Assembly: GCA_018902385.1 (NCBI GenBank)
Contig: JABSSW010000043.1
Span: 124,001-188,000, forward strand
DNA from: Physcia stellaris
Lineage: Eukaryota; Ascomycota; Lecanoromycetes; Caliciales; Physciaceae
Length of the DNA stretch: 64,000 nucleotides
Direction of reading: 5' to 3'
Shown: positions 1-12,900 of the stretch, piece by piece
How the letters are laid out: each line of letters starts with the position of its first letter
Position numbering within the stretch: the stretch's first letter is position 1
The notes under the pieces: generated by a model
Told to the model about the DNA's origin: nothing
The model's database searches: none
The model's input: only the letters and a program-made list of their open reading frames with translations
Translations under genes and position numbers: made by a program

Positions 1-124
1 TCATCTCCCTGCTAGTCACGGATTTCCTCTCTTTTCTTTTATCGGATTCGTCCAGTGCGGACTGTGTGCTAAACGCCAAGTCTTGATGCCGCAAACACTG
101 CAAGAAACATAGCCAATCAGCCCA

Positions 125-2370
125 CTACACCCCTAGAAGCCTTCCCATGATCAACGCTTTGACCTTGTCTCCTTTAGCAAGCACCCCGTCCCCTGCAGGT
201 AAGCACAAAAGTGCGTTTGCTCCTTTAAGACTGCCAACTCTTGAGCTGCGTTGCCCACCCGTGCTTGCCGCGTGAAGGAGCCCGTCCGCTTTCGAGACTA
301 CCGCCGCTCGATGATATTCAGCCCGTACCTTGTCCAGGCGGAAGTCATGGTCCAACACCACCATAACTTGCGGAAGACCTGGTGGACTGATGCCGCAAGC
401 TTGATGGAGGCAAGGCAGTAGGAACAAGTGCGATGTAACTACCGCAGAAGCCGGATTTCCGGGCAACGAGAAGATAAGTCGAGACTCGGGGTCTCCAGCA
501 TTATTCTTGAAGGGCACAGTGGCGAATGTGGTGGGCTTGCCAGGCTTCATGGAAACGCGACCAAAATGTATGGTACCGCCTAATGAGCGCTCAATCGTAG
601 GTTTGAGCAGATCAAGCTCGCCCATGGAGACACCGCCAGTGGTCACGATGACTGAGACTTTGCGCATGGCGTCCCGAAGCGTGTGCTCCAATGCCCCAGG
701 TCTTGTGGAGGTCAGCTTTGGATACCCGGATCAGAACTCGTTCTACTTACGTATCTTTGGCAATACCAAGATCTATTACTTCAAAGCCCCAGCCCTGGAT
801 GGCAGCCATCACTGTTGGCCTGTTAGAGTCTCTGACTTCCCCAAGCCGTAGCTCGCTCGGGCGGTCATGCTCAACAATTTCGTCCCCAGTGCTCAAGACG
901 CCTACAACAGGTTTGTCGTAAACCATGACTTCGGATTTCCCTACCGACGCCAGTAGACCAAGCTCGCCCCCTACTGCGCTGATCTCGTCTCCTTTCCGAA
1001 GTATGGTCTCGCCGTACTTGATATCACTACCTATTTCCCGGACGTTCTCGTTTGACTTGACTTGATCGGTCAGGATTTCAACGATCTCTTCTTCATGGCC
1101 ATCTTCAGTCATGCTGCTGAGGACTGTATCTTCGACCATCACTACAGACGTAGCGCCAGGAGGAAGCGGGGCTCCAGTCGTAATCCTCGCGATGGTTCCT
1201 GGCTCAAGAGTTGGAATCTCGCCGGGAGTCGCATGAGAGACTGAGGCAACAGGGAATGAACCCTTGGTACTCGATCCATTGTCGGAAACAGTGACTGCAT
1301 AGCCATCGACAATACTTGCTCGATACGCAGGTACTGCTTCCCTCGCAAGTACATCTTCAGCTAGGACACGACCAACTAATACACCATCCACAGGTAACTT
1401 CACGGCAACTGGGCTTGGTGTATGCTCCAGCACTAGTCGTGTGGCCTCATCGACAGAAAACATCTGGTATGGTGAATGCCTATAGCGACCCGTAGGGCCA
1501 GCGTGGGGATCATTCGAGAGAGGTCGGTCTTCAGGACGAGTGTGAGCTTTGGGGATGTTATGTCCGGCATGCCCATGGGTATGATCGTGACTATGGCCGT
1601 GACCGTGACCGTGATGACTATGAAATGCCTTTGCTTTACTCGTAACACCTGCCTCTCGCTCGAGCTTCTTGACACCGCCTGCATGTAGAGTTCTGGAGTC
1701 CATGCCAGCAGCTTGCATACAGGCGTGTGGCAGCTGTTTGATCACTGCTTCTAGATTCTCCACAGCTCCATTAGGCGAACCAGGAACCGTAAGAATTAAT
1801 GTCTTTTTACGCATGCCTGCAACAGGCCTCGACATCATAGCAACTACAAGCCATGAGTACCAAAGACAATAAAACGAGTAGAATGGAAATTATCGAAGCA
1901 CATAATGAGCCTGATGAACCAACTCTAGAGTTCTGTTCCTCTTCTAGTCTGTCGGATATTATTGAAAGGGTACTTACATGGAGTGCTTTCTAGGGAAGCA
2001 GCAAGCATTGCATGGCTATCTTATTAGCCCAAACCAACATCATTGGGAGCATAACCTACATTAGTCCGGGGGCCTCTCTGTCAATCAACGGTTTGATCGA
2101 TTCAGGTGTACGATCCTTGACAGCAAAGCCGGTGCCTCCAGTAGTAAGTACGAAATTGGCGTAATCATCCTCATCGTCGCAAAGCTGAAATATATGTTCC
2201 TGTATAACATTGACGTTGTCCGGGATAAATAAGTTATATTTGACATCCCATATTGTGCCTTGTTCGGCAAAGACATTCTCGAGCCTGACTCCAGCTGTGT
2301 CCGTGGAGGGGTCCTTGAAGGCTGTGTCTGAAACGATCAGGATAGCAGCCTTGAGCTTTGCACTGGCCAT
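125..2370 (-). CDS. cnxE: gephyrin-like molybdenum cofactor biosynthesis protein (MogA-MoeA fusion)
   Basis: Adenylates molybdopterin (MogA-like domain) and inserts molybdate (MoeA-like domain), the last steps of Moco synthesis needed by nitrate reductase and xanthine dehydrogenase. Exons run 2370-2060, 2015-1978, 1843-751 and 701-125; they total 2019 nt and give 672 aa in one frame. The small 38-nt exon 2 is needed to join REAPGL to HAMLAASLEST. The MogA domain covers about residues 5-175 and carries TTGGTGF. The MoeA domain covers about 245-672 with STGDE, TTGGVSMGELD, KPGKPTTFA and LPGNPASA. Between them (about 191-211) lies a run dominated by His, Gly and Ser, which could bind metal (inference). 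The start is the first ATG of a segment matching the MogA N-terminus. Fungi of this group normally carry this fused form, so the identification is firm. Confidence 0.95.
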
Positions 2371-2859
2371 GTTAAGATAAAAAGAGAAGGTGAAGCAAAG
2401 TTGATCGTGATGACTGTAAACCTTCAATGTGGCAAAGTTGCACGATAGAAAAATCAAGGCGAGCTCCAAGCACGAATTGCAGTATCGAGTAGTATGAGTT
2501 CACACGGAAGACTCGTGTTCATCTTGCTGTTTATGTGAGAGCCCCCAAGGTGAATTTTACTTCATGTCACCATGTACCCAGCAGCGCGGAGACACAAGCA
2601 GGGAGTCTGCAAGACGAGAATCTGGCCAAACAAGTTGAGAAATTTATGTTGTCAAATGTTACACAACTCTGGGGGAGCGAACGGATGCACTTCCACATCC
2701 CAGCTAGGCTAGGCCCGCTACGATATGCATTTACAGCGTCCATCCTATACCAATGCCCAGAACGCCACATGGAACATGCTGAATGTACAGTATTGAACAA
2801 GCTGATTGGTATTATCATCCCTGGTTGATTGTATATGCATTTCCCACACTCCTAACATC

Positions 2860-3669
2860 TCACTTGAATTCCGGTGCTTTGCCTTGAACCAACAGCCCGA
2901 TGATGAGCCCGAATAATCCCAAGACCGAACTGAAGATCTCGATGACGAGAATCTTGACGAACCTGGCCCATCGGCGTCAGTACACTTGGACGGACAAAGT
3001 AAGTCTCATGGACACCACTCACAGACTGGGATCAGCAGCATCAGCTAAGGCAGCATTGCTTCCGTTGATGCCAACAGAGACACCGCAGATCAGGTTGCAC
3101 ATGCCCACAGTTAATCCAGCCCAGAAAAGTGCGTAGCCTGTGTAGTAATTTCCTGCTGAGTAAAGTGTATCTTCCGTAACCGATTTCAACTTGGCGGAGA
3201 AGACGATTGCCATTATCACGCCATAGATGGCTACCACCTCGCAGAAGATGATGGAGATAAGGTTCTTCGTCCGTATTCGAGGTGCCTTAACGCCTCCGCC
3301 TAATATGGAAGATCCTGTGATGAAGATACCCCTGTCTCGAGTTTAAGCTCCTTCTTTCTGTTGACGAACTGTGTGGTGCCTACCATGCTGCTCCGACGAC
3401 GGATAATCCAATACAAAGACCGATGCCTAGGTCTGCCCAAGCGTAGGGAGATACGGTTTCGAGGAATTGGCCGACCTATGAGCGAGCGTGAACATTCGCT
3501 ACACCTTAGCTGAGAGATGTAATATACGTTGAAGACTTCACCCTCTCCGTTGAATAGCAGATCTATGAAGTATTAGCGGACGGCTCGTGCATGTTGTACG
3601 CTACAACGTACATAGTCCAACGACAGTCAGCCCAGCGGAAGCGCCGCCCACCGCGTAGGTGAGGCTCAT
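2860..3669 (-). CDS. VMA16: V-type H+-ATPase proteolipid subunit c'' (Vma16)
   Basis: Proton-carrying membrane subunit of the vacuolar ATPase V0 rotor. Five exons (3669-3612, 3562-3528, 3475-3384, 3331-3023, 2962-2860) sum to 597 nt and give 198 aa, the usual size. The translation holds four or five hydrophobic helices and the family signatures [36 protein letters not shown] and [12 protein letters not shown]. The Glu of [11 protein letters not shown] is the expected proton-binding residue. Exon 2 is only 35 nt. All four introns are GT-AG. The gene is divergent from TOA2 across 250 bp. Confidence 0.95.
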
Positions 3670-3919
3670 TGTGAGGTCTGGCCCAGAACCGCTACTGCAT
3701 GAGAGAACAGGACGATGAAAATTGCAACACGCAAGAACATAAACACCAGACTATCAATCGATGCGTGCTAGAGGTGAAGGAGTGGAAAAGCAAAGTCGCC
3801 GCACCGTAGGGCTGATGAGTCATCACCCTGCAATCACTTTGGCCCAACTTTGTTCTCTTTCTTTCTTTCTTCAGTACCATCCATCCATCCATCGCAGGGC
3901 TGGTGAGCTCACGGCAAGG

Positions 3920-4374
3920 ATGGCTACTCCAAACTTCGAACTTTATCGCCGCACGAGGTATACTACTTTGTGCTGCTGTAGCTGGGGCAGCATCACTGAC
4001 GGGGATGAGTTAATCTAGCATCGGCTCTGCCCTCATCGATACGCTTGACCACTTTGTCAACCAGGGCAAGATCGAGCCCCAGGCAGCCTACAAAATGCTT
4101 TTACTCTTCGACGAGATAGTCCCGAAAGTCATGGCAGACAAAGTCAAAGCCCGCATGCACTTCAAGGTAGCAATGATGAGACCTCATATTGAGGTTCATG
4201 CTGACTGAATGACTCTTGGAGGGGCATCTCGATACCTACCGCTTCTGCGACGAAGTGTGGACGTTCATGCTCAACGATGTCAACTTTCGACTTGATAACC
4301 AGAATAACATTCAAGCGGACAAAATCAAGATCGTAGCTTGCGTTGCGAAGAAACCTGGCGATGAGAAAGCTTGA
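3920..4374 (+). CDS. TOA2: transcription initiation factor IIA small (gamma) subunit
   Basis: Small TFIIA subunit, which stabilises TBP on TATA DNA in the nucleus. Exons 3920-3957, 4019-4166 and 4222-4374 sum to 339 nt and give 112 aa, typical of the family. The protein starts [11 protein letters not shown] and continues with [11 protein letters not shown], a helical N-terminal half, then the beta-barrel half with [15 protein letters not shown] and [11 protein letters not shown]. Both introns are GT-AG. Upstream, 3857-3895 holds a short CTTT repeat and a CATC repeat, both simple-sequence DNA. Shared 250-bp promoter with VMA16. Confidence 0.95.
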
Positions 4375-4828
4375 GCGTCCGAGATCGTTCCAAGTGCATC
4401 CTCGGTCAGCTGTTTTTGCTAAAAGTAATGAGATGAGATATGACTTGAGGTCCAGATTGATTATGCCTTATGTTGGGAAAGCATCTAAAAGGCGTTGGAT
4501 GGGAAGGATTCTTGGGCATTCGGCGTATGGCGGTTGGGAGTGACCGATCTTATGATACCCAGATTGCGATATATATGTGGAAAGATCAATGGAATCAGGC
4601 CTGCTACAGTTAACGAGGTCCCTCACCAGCCGAGCCAGCTTGATAGTAGCTTCATTCGAGCTCCGAATTATCGAGGCTTCTCTAAGCACCTAAATTATCC
4701 TCCCTCATATTTGACCAAGCCAATACACCTCTATTATTAAGTACGTGAACTGTGAATTAAACTAAATCTCAACGATCTCGACCCGAGTCTTGATAACCAC
4801 TCTTTGGAAATAGACCTATCCTCCACAC
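4375..4828. other. intergenic, no gene seen
   Basis: Stretch between TOA2 and the transporter gene, both on the plus strand. It should hold the TOA2 3' end and the next promoter. Open frames here are short, on both strands, and show no recognisable motif. Confidence 0.5.
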
Positions 4829-5663
4829 ATGCGCCGCACACCCCGAGCTCACAATAAACCCTCCTCAACAAGCGAGGGAACCACCACTCCTCCACCAAGC
4901 ATGGACACCCAAGCTGAACCTCTCCTTCCATCCAGCATCCCGCCCGAAGTAGCCTCTCCCAATGAACCACCTCCCACACCATCAGTCCTAGCCCGCAAGA
5001 CCCCCTGGCTCGCCCTCGCCGTAGCGAGCGGAGCCTGCGCAGCCTTCAATGGCGTCTTCGCGAAGCTGTGAGCGATATACTCCGAAATCACTCCAGACAC
5101 GGCGCTGACACTCTACATGCAGCACCACTACATCCCTAACAACCTCCTGGTCCACCTCCGTAGCCGACGCTTTTCACCTCTCCAGCCCCAACCGCCCAAT
5201 CGAGTTCCTCATCCGTGCGATCTTCTTCCTCCTCAACCTTGCTTTCAACGCTGTGATGTGGACTTTATTCACCGCCGCGTTGACGCGAGCTTCGTCTACA
5301 ACGCGAGTGTCAATCATCAATACAAGCTCGAATTTCATGATCACGGCGCTGTTGGGCTTGGCTATCTTTGGGGAACGGCTGCCGGCGCTGTGGTGGGTTG
5401 GCGCGGCGGGTTTGGTAGTGGGTAACGTGATAATCGGGCGGAGAGAGGAGAAGGAGTTGCAGAGGAAGGTTGAGGCAGGGCAAGGGGAAGGGGGTGAAGA
5501 TGTAAGCTTGATGGACACGCACGGGGAGATAAGGGGGAGGAATACCGGGATCGGGAGGTGGATAGAGGGGATTTGGCGAGGGATGGAGGAGTCGTTAAGT
5601 AGAAGCGAGAATATACTGCAGAGCTTGGTTTCAAAAGCACTGAAAGAAAGTGAGATTGCTTAA
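4829..5663 (+). CDS. EamA/DMT-type membrane protein, TMEM42-like
   Basis: Small drug/metabolite-transporter-superfamily membrane protein; substrate unknown. Exons 4829-5067 and 5123-5663 total 780 nt and give 259 aa. The first 55 residues are Pro/Ser-rich and probably disordered. Hydrophobic segments follow, beginning with LALAVASGACAAFNGVFAKL, then AIFFLLNLAFNAVMWTLFTA, then the conserved half-repeat SIINTSSNFMITALLGLAIF followed by GERLPALWWVGAAGLVVGNV. The arrangement (one EamA-like repeat, GE after a helix) matches TMEM42 proteins. The C-terminal 75 residues are charged and cytosolic by appearance. A second ATG at 4901 (MDTQAEPLL) is a possible alternative start. Confidence 0.8.
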
Positions 5664-5732
5664 ATTTGGTACCTCGCGTAGCTTGCTTGTTGTCAAAAAA
5701 CCCTTTGCTTCAATGATGCTCGACAGTCAGGA

Positions 5733-7806
5733 TCAACTCGGCGCATCCTCGGCAGGTATGCCTGCACTAACTAAATTCTTGAAATCCAGTCCCACTTCAT
5801 CCATCATCCTGGCATGCTCCCTTGCTCGATCCATACAATCTTTCCAGGTCGGACTATCCCTCTGAACGCTGCTGAGCTGCCTTGCCAGAATCACATTGAA
5901 CTTGTCTAACTGTTCCTTCGCCCATTTAACGCAAGCGCTCATCATCGGCTGGGGGAAACATTGCTGATAAATAGCAAAGGTATTCTTGATAAGCATGAAA
6001 TAGACGAAAGAGAGCTGGAAAATGTAATGGCGGAGATCGCCTTCAAAAATACAAAGACGTGCTCTTTGAGCTATGACACCTGTTCGGGCCTTAAGATAGG
6101 ACTCTCTTGCACGGTCATCGAAGTCAAGTCGAACCAGCCACGCAACGTTACTTTGTGTGGCCGTGAGCTGGGAGTGCGTGATAACCAGACGCTGGGCGAC
6201 AACGTCTTTACATTGTCAGCTTAATAACACATGGATCTCTATCGCAATCCGCTTACCAGCAAGCTTGTGAGCCCTGGCGTCAACTTTCGTAGTTATGAGT
6301 TCCTGAGCTATAGAATTGCCTTTCAGGCTTTTCACGATCTGTCGTAATTTCTCGACATGTCTTACGGCATCTTCAAACTTCTGCAAAGCTATGTCGCTAT
6401 CGAGCTCGTCAATCTGAGTTTCGACCCATCGTAAGTTTTGATGCTTTCCATCTACTTCGACGAGGATTTGAGGACGATCGCTTGCTTTTAGAGTCTCTAC
6501 CTCTTTTGCCAACGCTTGATCTCTGGATGCGAAATACTCCAAGTTACTCTTGCTTTTGCTGCTGATCTCCTCCGTTTCCGCTTTGAGGGTTCTTCTTAGC
6601 TCATCAACTGTTCTTCGGAAAGCTAGTAACAAATTTGCTTTTTCAGCGCCAGCGGCCTTATCAATACGGTACGTAAACGACTCATTGCCATGTCGAATAC
6701 TTATTGCATTGGATATCTCGTTCCTATCGCCAGCAAGGTTTGCAGTTGCAGTCGAAAGATCTAGCATATCAATATCTTGTAGAGGCCAGCACTTGTCAGC
6801 CACTATCTTGGTTGTCGTTTCCTGAGCTGCATTGCCGTTCACACTATTCGGATCCACCCGCCGCTTCTTCTTCGTTGCAATCAGTAGCTGGTCGTTTAGT
6901 AAGAAGATGTGAGCCGGCCGCCGAGCTTTCCAGGTTGCTGCATCCAATTCGACCCAATGGCCCGTTTCATGGACGACGTGACGGCCTGGAATGGCGGGAA
7001 GAAATTTCTGTGAGCCTTCCACACTCTTCCACAAAGCATATAGCTGGGTATTCCACATGGCTTCTAGATGGGCCACAGAGCTACGATTCGCTTGCTTGCG
7101 AGCCCTCACTGTGCTGTTTTCGTTGGATACTCGCGGTTCTGGGGCAGAAGAACCTATAGCAGCGGAGCCCAATGATGAGGTGAGCTCAGATATCAAGCCA
7201 CGAAGTGTCCGCATTTCTCCCTTGAGCTTCTCTGCTTCTTTGCTGATAGCAACAAACTGCGTTCGATTCTGATACACATTCAGCTGTAAGTCAGTTGAGG
7301 TTCTGTTCTTGATTCTGCGAAGATTGGACTGATATTCACGAAGATCTACATCGGAGGCGTCTGCAAGAACAGCCGTGCAATCTAGGTAGCGTCTTAGCAA
7401 TAAACTTCAGGACTACGCTACTTTTCACTAACAGCTTACATTTGTCGGCCTGGAGACGCGGATCCTTCAAAGCCGAAATATTGACCGTGACATTCTGCTT
7501 GGTAGGTGACGGTGTTCTGCTACGTCGGTACTGCTGAGGAATTGGGAGGTTTGGGATTGGAGGAGCGTCCGCATTGTTGAAATCAGGAAGTTGATTGAAC
7601 CGAGTCGAATACCTTCTCTTTACAAGATCGGAAGTGCCCCCCCCAGCTTTTGGGCGCTGTAGAGGTGCCTCACTCGAGGTTTCAGAGGTAGCATTTGGAC
7701 GATTGGACTTTGACGTTGGCTTAGAGATCTGCTTGGGACCACTGATACCCTCATGACGATTAGGCTTCTTCTGGCGCAACGATATTCCCTTGCTTCTATC
7801 GGACAT
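5733..7806 (-). CDS. EXO84: exocyst complex component Exo84
   Basis: Subunit of the octameric exocyst that tethers secretory vesicles to the plasma membrane at growth sites. Exons 7806-7440, 7381-6257 and 6205-5733 sum to 1965 nt and give 654 aa. A disordered N-terminus (about 1-120) is followed by a long coiled-coil segment with YQNRTQFVAISKEAEKLKGE (Vps51/Exo84 type). A PH-like domain follows at about 210-350 (WVELDAATWKARRPAHIFLL, then NDQLLIATKKKRR). The C-terminal helical region covers about 370-654. An 8-base C run in exon 1 (7628-7635) stays in frame. Divergent from TOM20. Confidence 0.93.
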
Positions 7807-8219
7807 TTCGTCACCGGAAGGTCTCTCGACTTACGACGGAAACCAAGAAATAGTAACCGGGAGGGTAGAGGCTGGACATGAAAGAGTAGGCCGCGCTCAG
7901 AACAAGACTCTCTGCTGTAGCTTCATTGACAGTTCTGGTTATTATTCCTGAGTGCTGAGAACAATCGCTCAGGAGCTTCCTTGGAAGGTTTCGAATGTAA
8001 ACGCAGAGATAGATGTCTTGCCAAAGTACGGTAGAATACTCGTACGGAGCACCGCTGGAGGTATTTCTGATGCGGTCTTGCGCCGCGCCAAGGCTCCGAG
8101 CAGCGCTTCAACTAGCGCCAAGGCTCTCGAGCTCCAGAAAATTGCCTGGCTCAAGCTCGTTTATCTAGGTCTCCTCAACAAACTCACTTTCTCTTTATAG
8201 GACCACCGAGATCTCCGTG
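7807..8219. promoter_or_regulatory. shared upstream region of EXO84 and TOM20
   Basis: A 413-bp region between two divergent starts. No open frame here has recognisable content. I did not identify a specific transcription-factor site. Confidence 0.4.
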
Positions 8220-8999
8220 ATGTCTACGTCTTCATCAATAAGAGCATCAACCATAGCTCTAGCTTCCATTGGCGCTATTGCAACAGGAATAATAGGTATG
8301 TCATGATTTTCAACTGCCCGAGTCATGTCAATGGGAGCTACCAACACACTCTTTTCGTCGCTCATGCTTATGGTTTCACGCAGCATACGCATTCTATTTT
8401 GACCATAGACGACGAACAGATCCCGAATTTCGAAAGGCCCTCAAGAGAGAATCAAAAAAGGAGGCGCGAGCGGCCAAGGAAGAAGAAGAGGCGCACGGTA
8501 GATGATGCCCCCTCCGCTTTCTATTTAGAACAAAGTGCCCTAGACACATGTCCTCCTAGCTCCGATTGCGAAGGAGAGCGGAATGCTGACTTAGGATTAT
8601 CCACAGGAGCACAGCAAAAACAGGCAATCAAGGCCGCAGTTGCTGAAGCGCGAGAAGAAGGATTCCCAACAAGTACCGAAGACAAGGAGGCATACTTCAT
8701 GAACGAGGTTGGACGGGGAGAGGCTTTATGTCAAGATGGTATGAGGTCCCAATAACCTGATGGCGGGATCCCGCGACTGACGACTACTCCTAGGGTCGGA
8801 TCAAATAGAAGCCGCATTATGCTTCTATAAAGCACTGAAAGTGTATCCCGCACCTGGAGACCTAATAAGCATATATGACAAAACAGTCCCTAAACCGGTA
8901 CTTGATATTCTGGCTGAAATGATAGCTTCAGACCCTACGATTCAAGTGGGACCCGGTGGAAGTCGAGGACCAAGCTCGGAGTCGGGCATTGATGGATAG
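8220..8999 (+). CDS. TOM20: mitochondrial import receptor subunit Tom20
   Basis: Outer-membrane receptor that recognises presequences and passes them to the TOM pore. Exons 8220-8295, 8384-8497, 8607-8738 and 8794-8999 total 528 nt and give 175 aa. An N-terminal hydrophobic anchor ([20 protein letters not shown]) precedes the basic stretch [21 protein letters not shown] Glu-rich linker and the TPR-like receptor domain follow, with [44 protein letters not shown] and [11 protein letters not shown]. Intron 2 (8498-8606) must be spliced to join EEEEAH to [12 protein letters not shown], which matches the family spacing. Confidence 0.95.
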
Positions 9000-9947
9000 G
9001 ATAGCTGTATACTGAGCGACGAAAGTACCATAACTCCGAATATACTCAACTCCTCCTACAAGCCTCGTCGAAAGTTCAGATCTCTTCGCTGACGGTCTTA
9101 TCTTCTTGTGTACAGCTTCATGCACGGTGTTTGACAGCAACTTGGAGTACGAATAGGCTTCTGCATATTGAAGGTCAATAGTTCCCACTGTCGGAGCTCC
9201 GGGCACTCTTTCTGGGCTTTCTGGGCTTTGTGGCGAGCTTTTTTTTCGGTTTGTCTATAAATCACTAGGGTACAGCAAGGGTCTCTTCCATGTTCGGGGA
9301 TCTTCTCGTCCACAAGTATCATCATTGTCAAAGCCTGCTAGCAGATGAATCTATCAGAAGCAGTGCCGATGCTCTATATCTTACCCACCGAGCGTGTGAG
9401 CTCTGGTCCGTTGGTGGTTTATTACCCAGAGATGAGGAGATCCTTGACAAAGCCTCTCAGTGGAGTTCACACAAGTAGGCGAGCGATTCTAATCAAACGA
9501 AGAAATCAATGGTGTCCCTTCAAAGTATAGCTAAGCAGAGGGAATCAACCACCCGATCGTATTGTACAATGGTTGTGGTTGTGTAATTCAACGGCTGCAC
9601 TTAGAACGCAATAATAGACTAAAATGAGTTCGCTACCTGCTTTCGCCCGACTTCTCTGGGGGATAGCAGCAGCTGTAAGGTACAGATGAAGAAACGGAAG
9701 ATAACAAGCGCCTACTTGCTGAAAGCCACTACCACCCTGACTGTGAGCGCAAGCAGAGCTCGAACACCGTAACTGTACTGTAAGCTCAGTGGAAACCCAA
9801 CGAGCAACTTCAAGGACGCCTTTGTTGCGTGCGGACTTTGCTGATGGCCCTTTCGCAGCATCCTCATGTGTGCTGTAATTAAGCCTCCAAAGGATGTTAG
9901 TCCGGGGTTTCCAATATGTAGACATCAATGACTCCTCGCCGACCCTA
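9000..9947. other. intergenic between convergent genes
   Basis: 948 bp separating the 3' ends of TOM20 (plus) and the disordered-protein gene (minus). Open frames are short or antisense shadows of the neighbour. I see no repeat or RNA gene. The length is generous for two 3' UTRs, so an unrecognised short gene cannot be excluded. Confidence 0.4.
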
Positions 9948-12900
9948 TCATACAATGGGGCTTCTTGCCCAGTTCTTGGCCCACGGTCCTTTGCCATGTG
10001 CTTCAGAACCACTCTGCGTCGGTACTCTCTGCCCGCTCTGTGCAGGCTTCTGATTTGCAAAGTTACCAGACACCCCTCTCGACTTTGGCCCTCTGCCGCC
10101 CTTATTGTTGCCCGATGTATTTCGGTTTCCTCGTACACTTGGGCTAGTTGAAGAAACATTGAGCCGAGGCATAATCTTCTTCTTAGGATATGGCATACCC
10201 TTGAAGTTGATAAACAAGGCAAACCCATTTGGATCGTCGTTTTCCTTATCTTCAAGGCGCAACTCCAGGATCTCCTTACTCATGACGTCTTGAACCGGCC
10301 GTGGGTCTTTGACTAGTTTCGAGAACCCTTTGCGATTCTTCTGGAACTTCACTTTGGACGGAGTGGCCGGAAGAAGAACGGTTGGCAAAGAGCCAAACTC
10401 GCGCTCCTCGAACAATGCCTCTTCGTCCTCTACTGATTTAGAGGCCACGGCTTCATGTGCTTCGGCTGTCACGGCGTCTGCAACCCTAGATGGAAGGGAG
10501 ACTGCAGCTGCTACGTGAACAGGAGGGAGCTCTAGCGGCAATTTGGTTTCGGAGAATCCGGCTACTTCGGCGAACTTCTTCTCCGGTGAAATATAATGCT
10601 TTTTGACACCTAATAGACCATTGAATCTATCCTGCCATGAGGGGTTTTGGATCAATGGTTGAGAAACCGCTCGGAGTGGAGCAACGTGGACATCTGCCAT
10701 CATTGGCATCGATGGGGCTGTTGTAAGGGCAGGCGGTAGTCTAACAGTTGGCTTTGGCTTCGTAATAGGAAGATTTACAAGCGGATGGTGCTGGCTGCGA
10801 GCGTATGCAGGATGCTGCATGGAATCAGGAGGCGGCGGAGATGGAGATCTATTGTAGCCCATAGTATAGCTTGCTGCGCGCTGCTGGCTCTGGAATCCCT
10901 GTCCGCCTGAGGGAAAGAATCGAGAACCGCGAGTTGGACCTGCAGGAGGAGCCATATGAGACTGGTTAGCAAACGGAAGCATACGAATATCGTGATGAGG
11001 TGCAGGCCCGTCTGGTATATTGGCACCTTTAGCAACAGCGACTACCCGTCGCTGACCATCTTCATTGTCGACCTTGACCTGTCGCCAGGTTTCGTTCATA
11101 ACTGGAAGCTGAGGCTCGTACCGAACGCCAGTCCGAGCCTCCTCCGCGAGTCGGGCAGCATGCTCCTGAGTTGCTAAGCGACGTTTCTCAGCTTCCTCTT
11201 TGATGGATGTACTGTGGAAGTTACCCCAGGCAGTAAGACTTGACCTTTGCTGGCCAGCATCTAGTGGTAATCGCTCAGGACTGATCTGAGGTGGTGGTGG
11301 CATTGTCACAGCGGCCTCTGATACGGTGACTGATTGCTTTCTGTGATCACTTGGCTCTCCTCTTATGATTTTAGCGGCCGGGCCTTCTTCAGACGGATAA
11401 GATGGCATAGTCTGAAAATTTTCTGTTAAGGGTGAAGTCTTCGTGTGCGATGTACGGCCAGACTCCGGAAACTCTCGTGGACGTTGTGAGGATCTCGGAG
11501 GACCTATGGGCTGAGGCGTTGGCTGAGAATAATGCTCTTGATAATGAGTATGTGTGGATGGTGGTCTGGGTACGTTGCCGTCGAAGACCCCGTTGCCGAG
11601 AGCTTTGTGATTCGATGGTGGTCCCCATAGATTACCGGTAGGTGCTGTGTGCGTAGTCATACCACCCCCATTCCATGCAGTAAAGGCATTGGGGTCTCGA
11701 GGTACGTTGTTCCATGGCCGCTGTCTCTGGGATTGGATAGGATGCTGATCGCGAGACTCAGGTGATCCTGGCACGGCGGGCGATCTTTGCAATGATTTGG
11801 GAACGTCTCCATTTGTCATGGGTGAAGGTTCCTGCTCATTCGCGAGAGGAGGCAGCTCTGTCTTTGCGGGCGATAGTCGCTGGCTAGGTATAGGAGCATT
11901 TTGCAGCTCTTCCCTTGGTTGGTCCACGTTCTCTGGAACACCATTGGTTAATGAGGGTCCGTGCAGCTTCATCATTCCATATTGCCTAGTACCTTGAGAG
12001 GCGTCAGGTACAGGAGGCTTCGGTGGTGACTGGGGAGTAGCATGCGTGGCACTCTCCTGTAACGGCTCCAGAAGCTCTTGATTAACTTCCCGTTTCACGA
12101 CCTGCTTGACCTCGCCAGGCTTCTTCTCTGGTTCCTTTTTCTCTAATGGTGCCAGGCCCAGTTGTTCCATCTTGATTCTGATGCGTTCTCTTTTAGCAGC
12201 CTCCTCCTTTTCTTCCTCTTCTTTCTTGCGTTTGATTGCTAATTCGCGCTTCTCTTTCATCACCTGCCTCTGTCGCTCACTCTCCGCGTTTAAGTCGATT
12301 GTCGTCTGAAGTGCGGTAGCGCCGTCTGCAAGCTGAGCTTGACCTGGCTTAGGCGATGAAGCAGCTGAACCTACATTGTTCAATTGCTGTAGTTTAGCAA
12401 GGCCGGGCGATTGTAATGCCTGCTGTATTCTTAATTGCGCTTGAGAATCTTGACGAGGATGCACGTGCGTTAAGGCTGGAGTCCGTGGTGACTCTAACGG
12501 CTGTGGATCGACGTGCTGCTGGCTAATATCGCCAAGACTTTTGCTGATTGAATCCCTACGGCCTCGAAGTCCACTGCCACCGCTAACATTCGATGAAGTG
12601 CGGCGATCCCATCGGTTAGGCTCTTGCTGCGAGCCAGACCGCTGAGTCTGAAAAGCAGCCGAAGGTTCCGCGGGCCGTTGATCGATCTGTGAGGGCCTTT
12701 GAAGTACAGCTGGAGGCCTAAAGTTCTGATCCTTCCTTACTGAGCCACGACGTCCGGAGGTAACAGGTTCGTACTGCCCAGACTGGGAGTTGTAAAGCTG
12801 ACCTTGAGTTCCACCTTGGTTCTCGCGAGGCGTACGGGTAAAAGAATCAGCTGCGATTTCCATAGCTGTTATAGGGGAGTTGGAGCTGGACTTGGCTCTG

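Noticed and set aside
8498-8528. 31-nt intron in TOM20 that would keep the frame
   Set aside because: Too short and without branch point. The 109-nt intron 8498-8606 has a CTGAC branch point and gives the family sequence [12 protein letters not shown].
9545-10255. 236-codon minus-strand frame overlapping the end of the disordered-protein gene
   Set aside because: Another frame of the same strand over the real coding sequence; no family signature.
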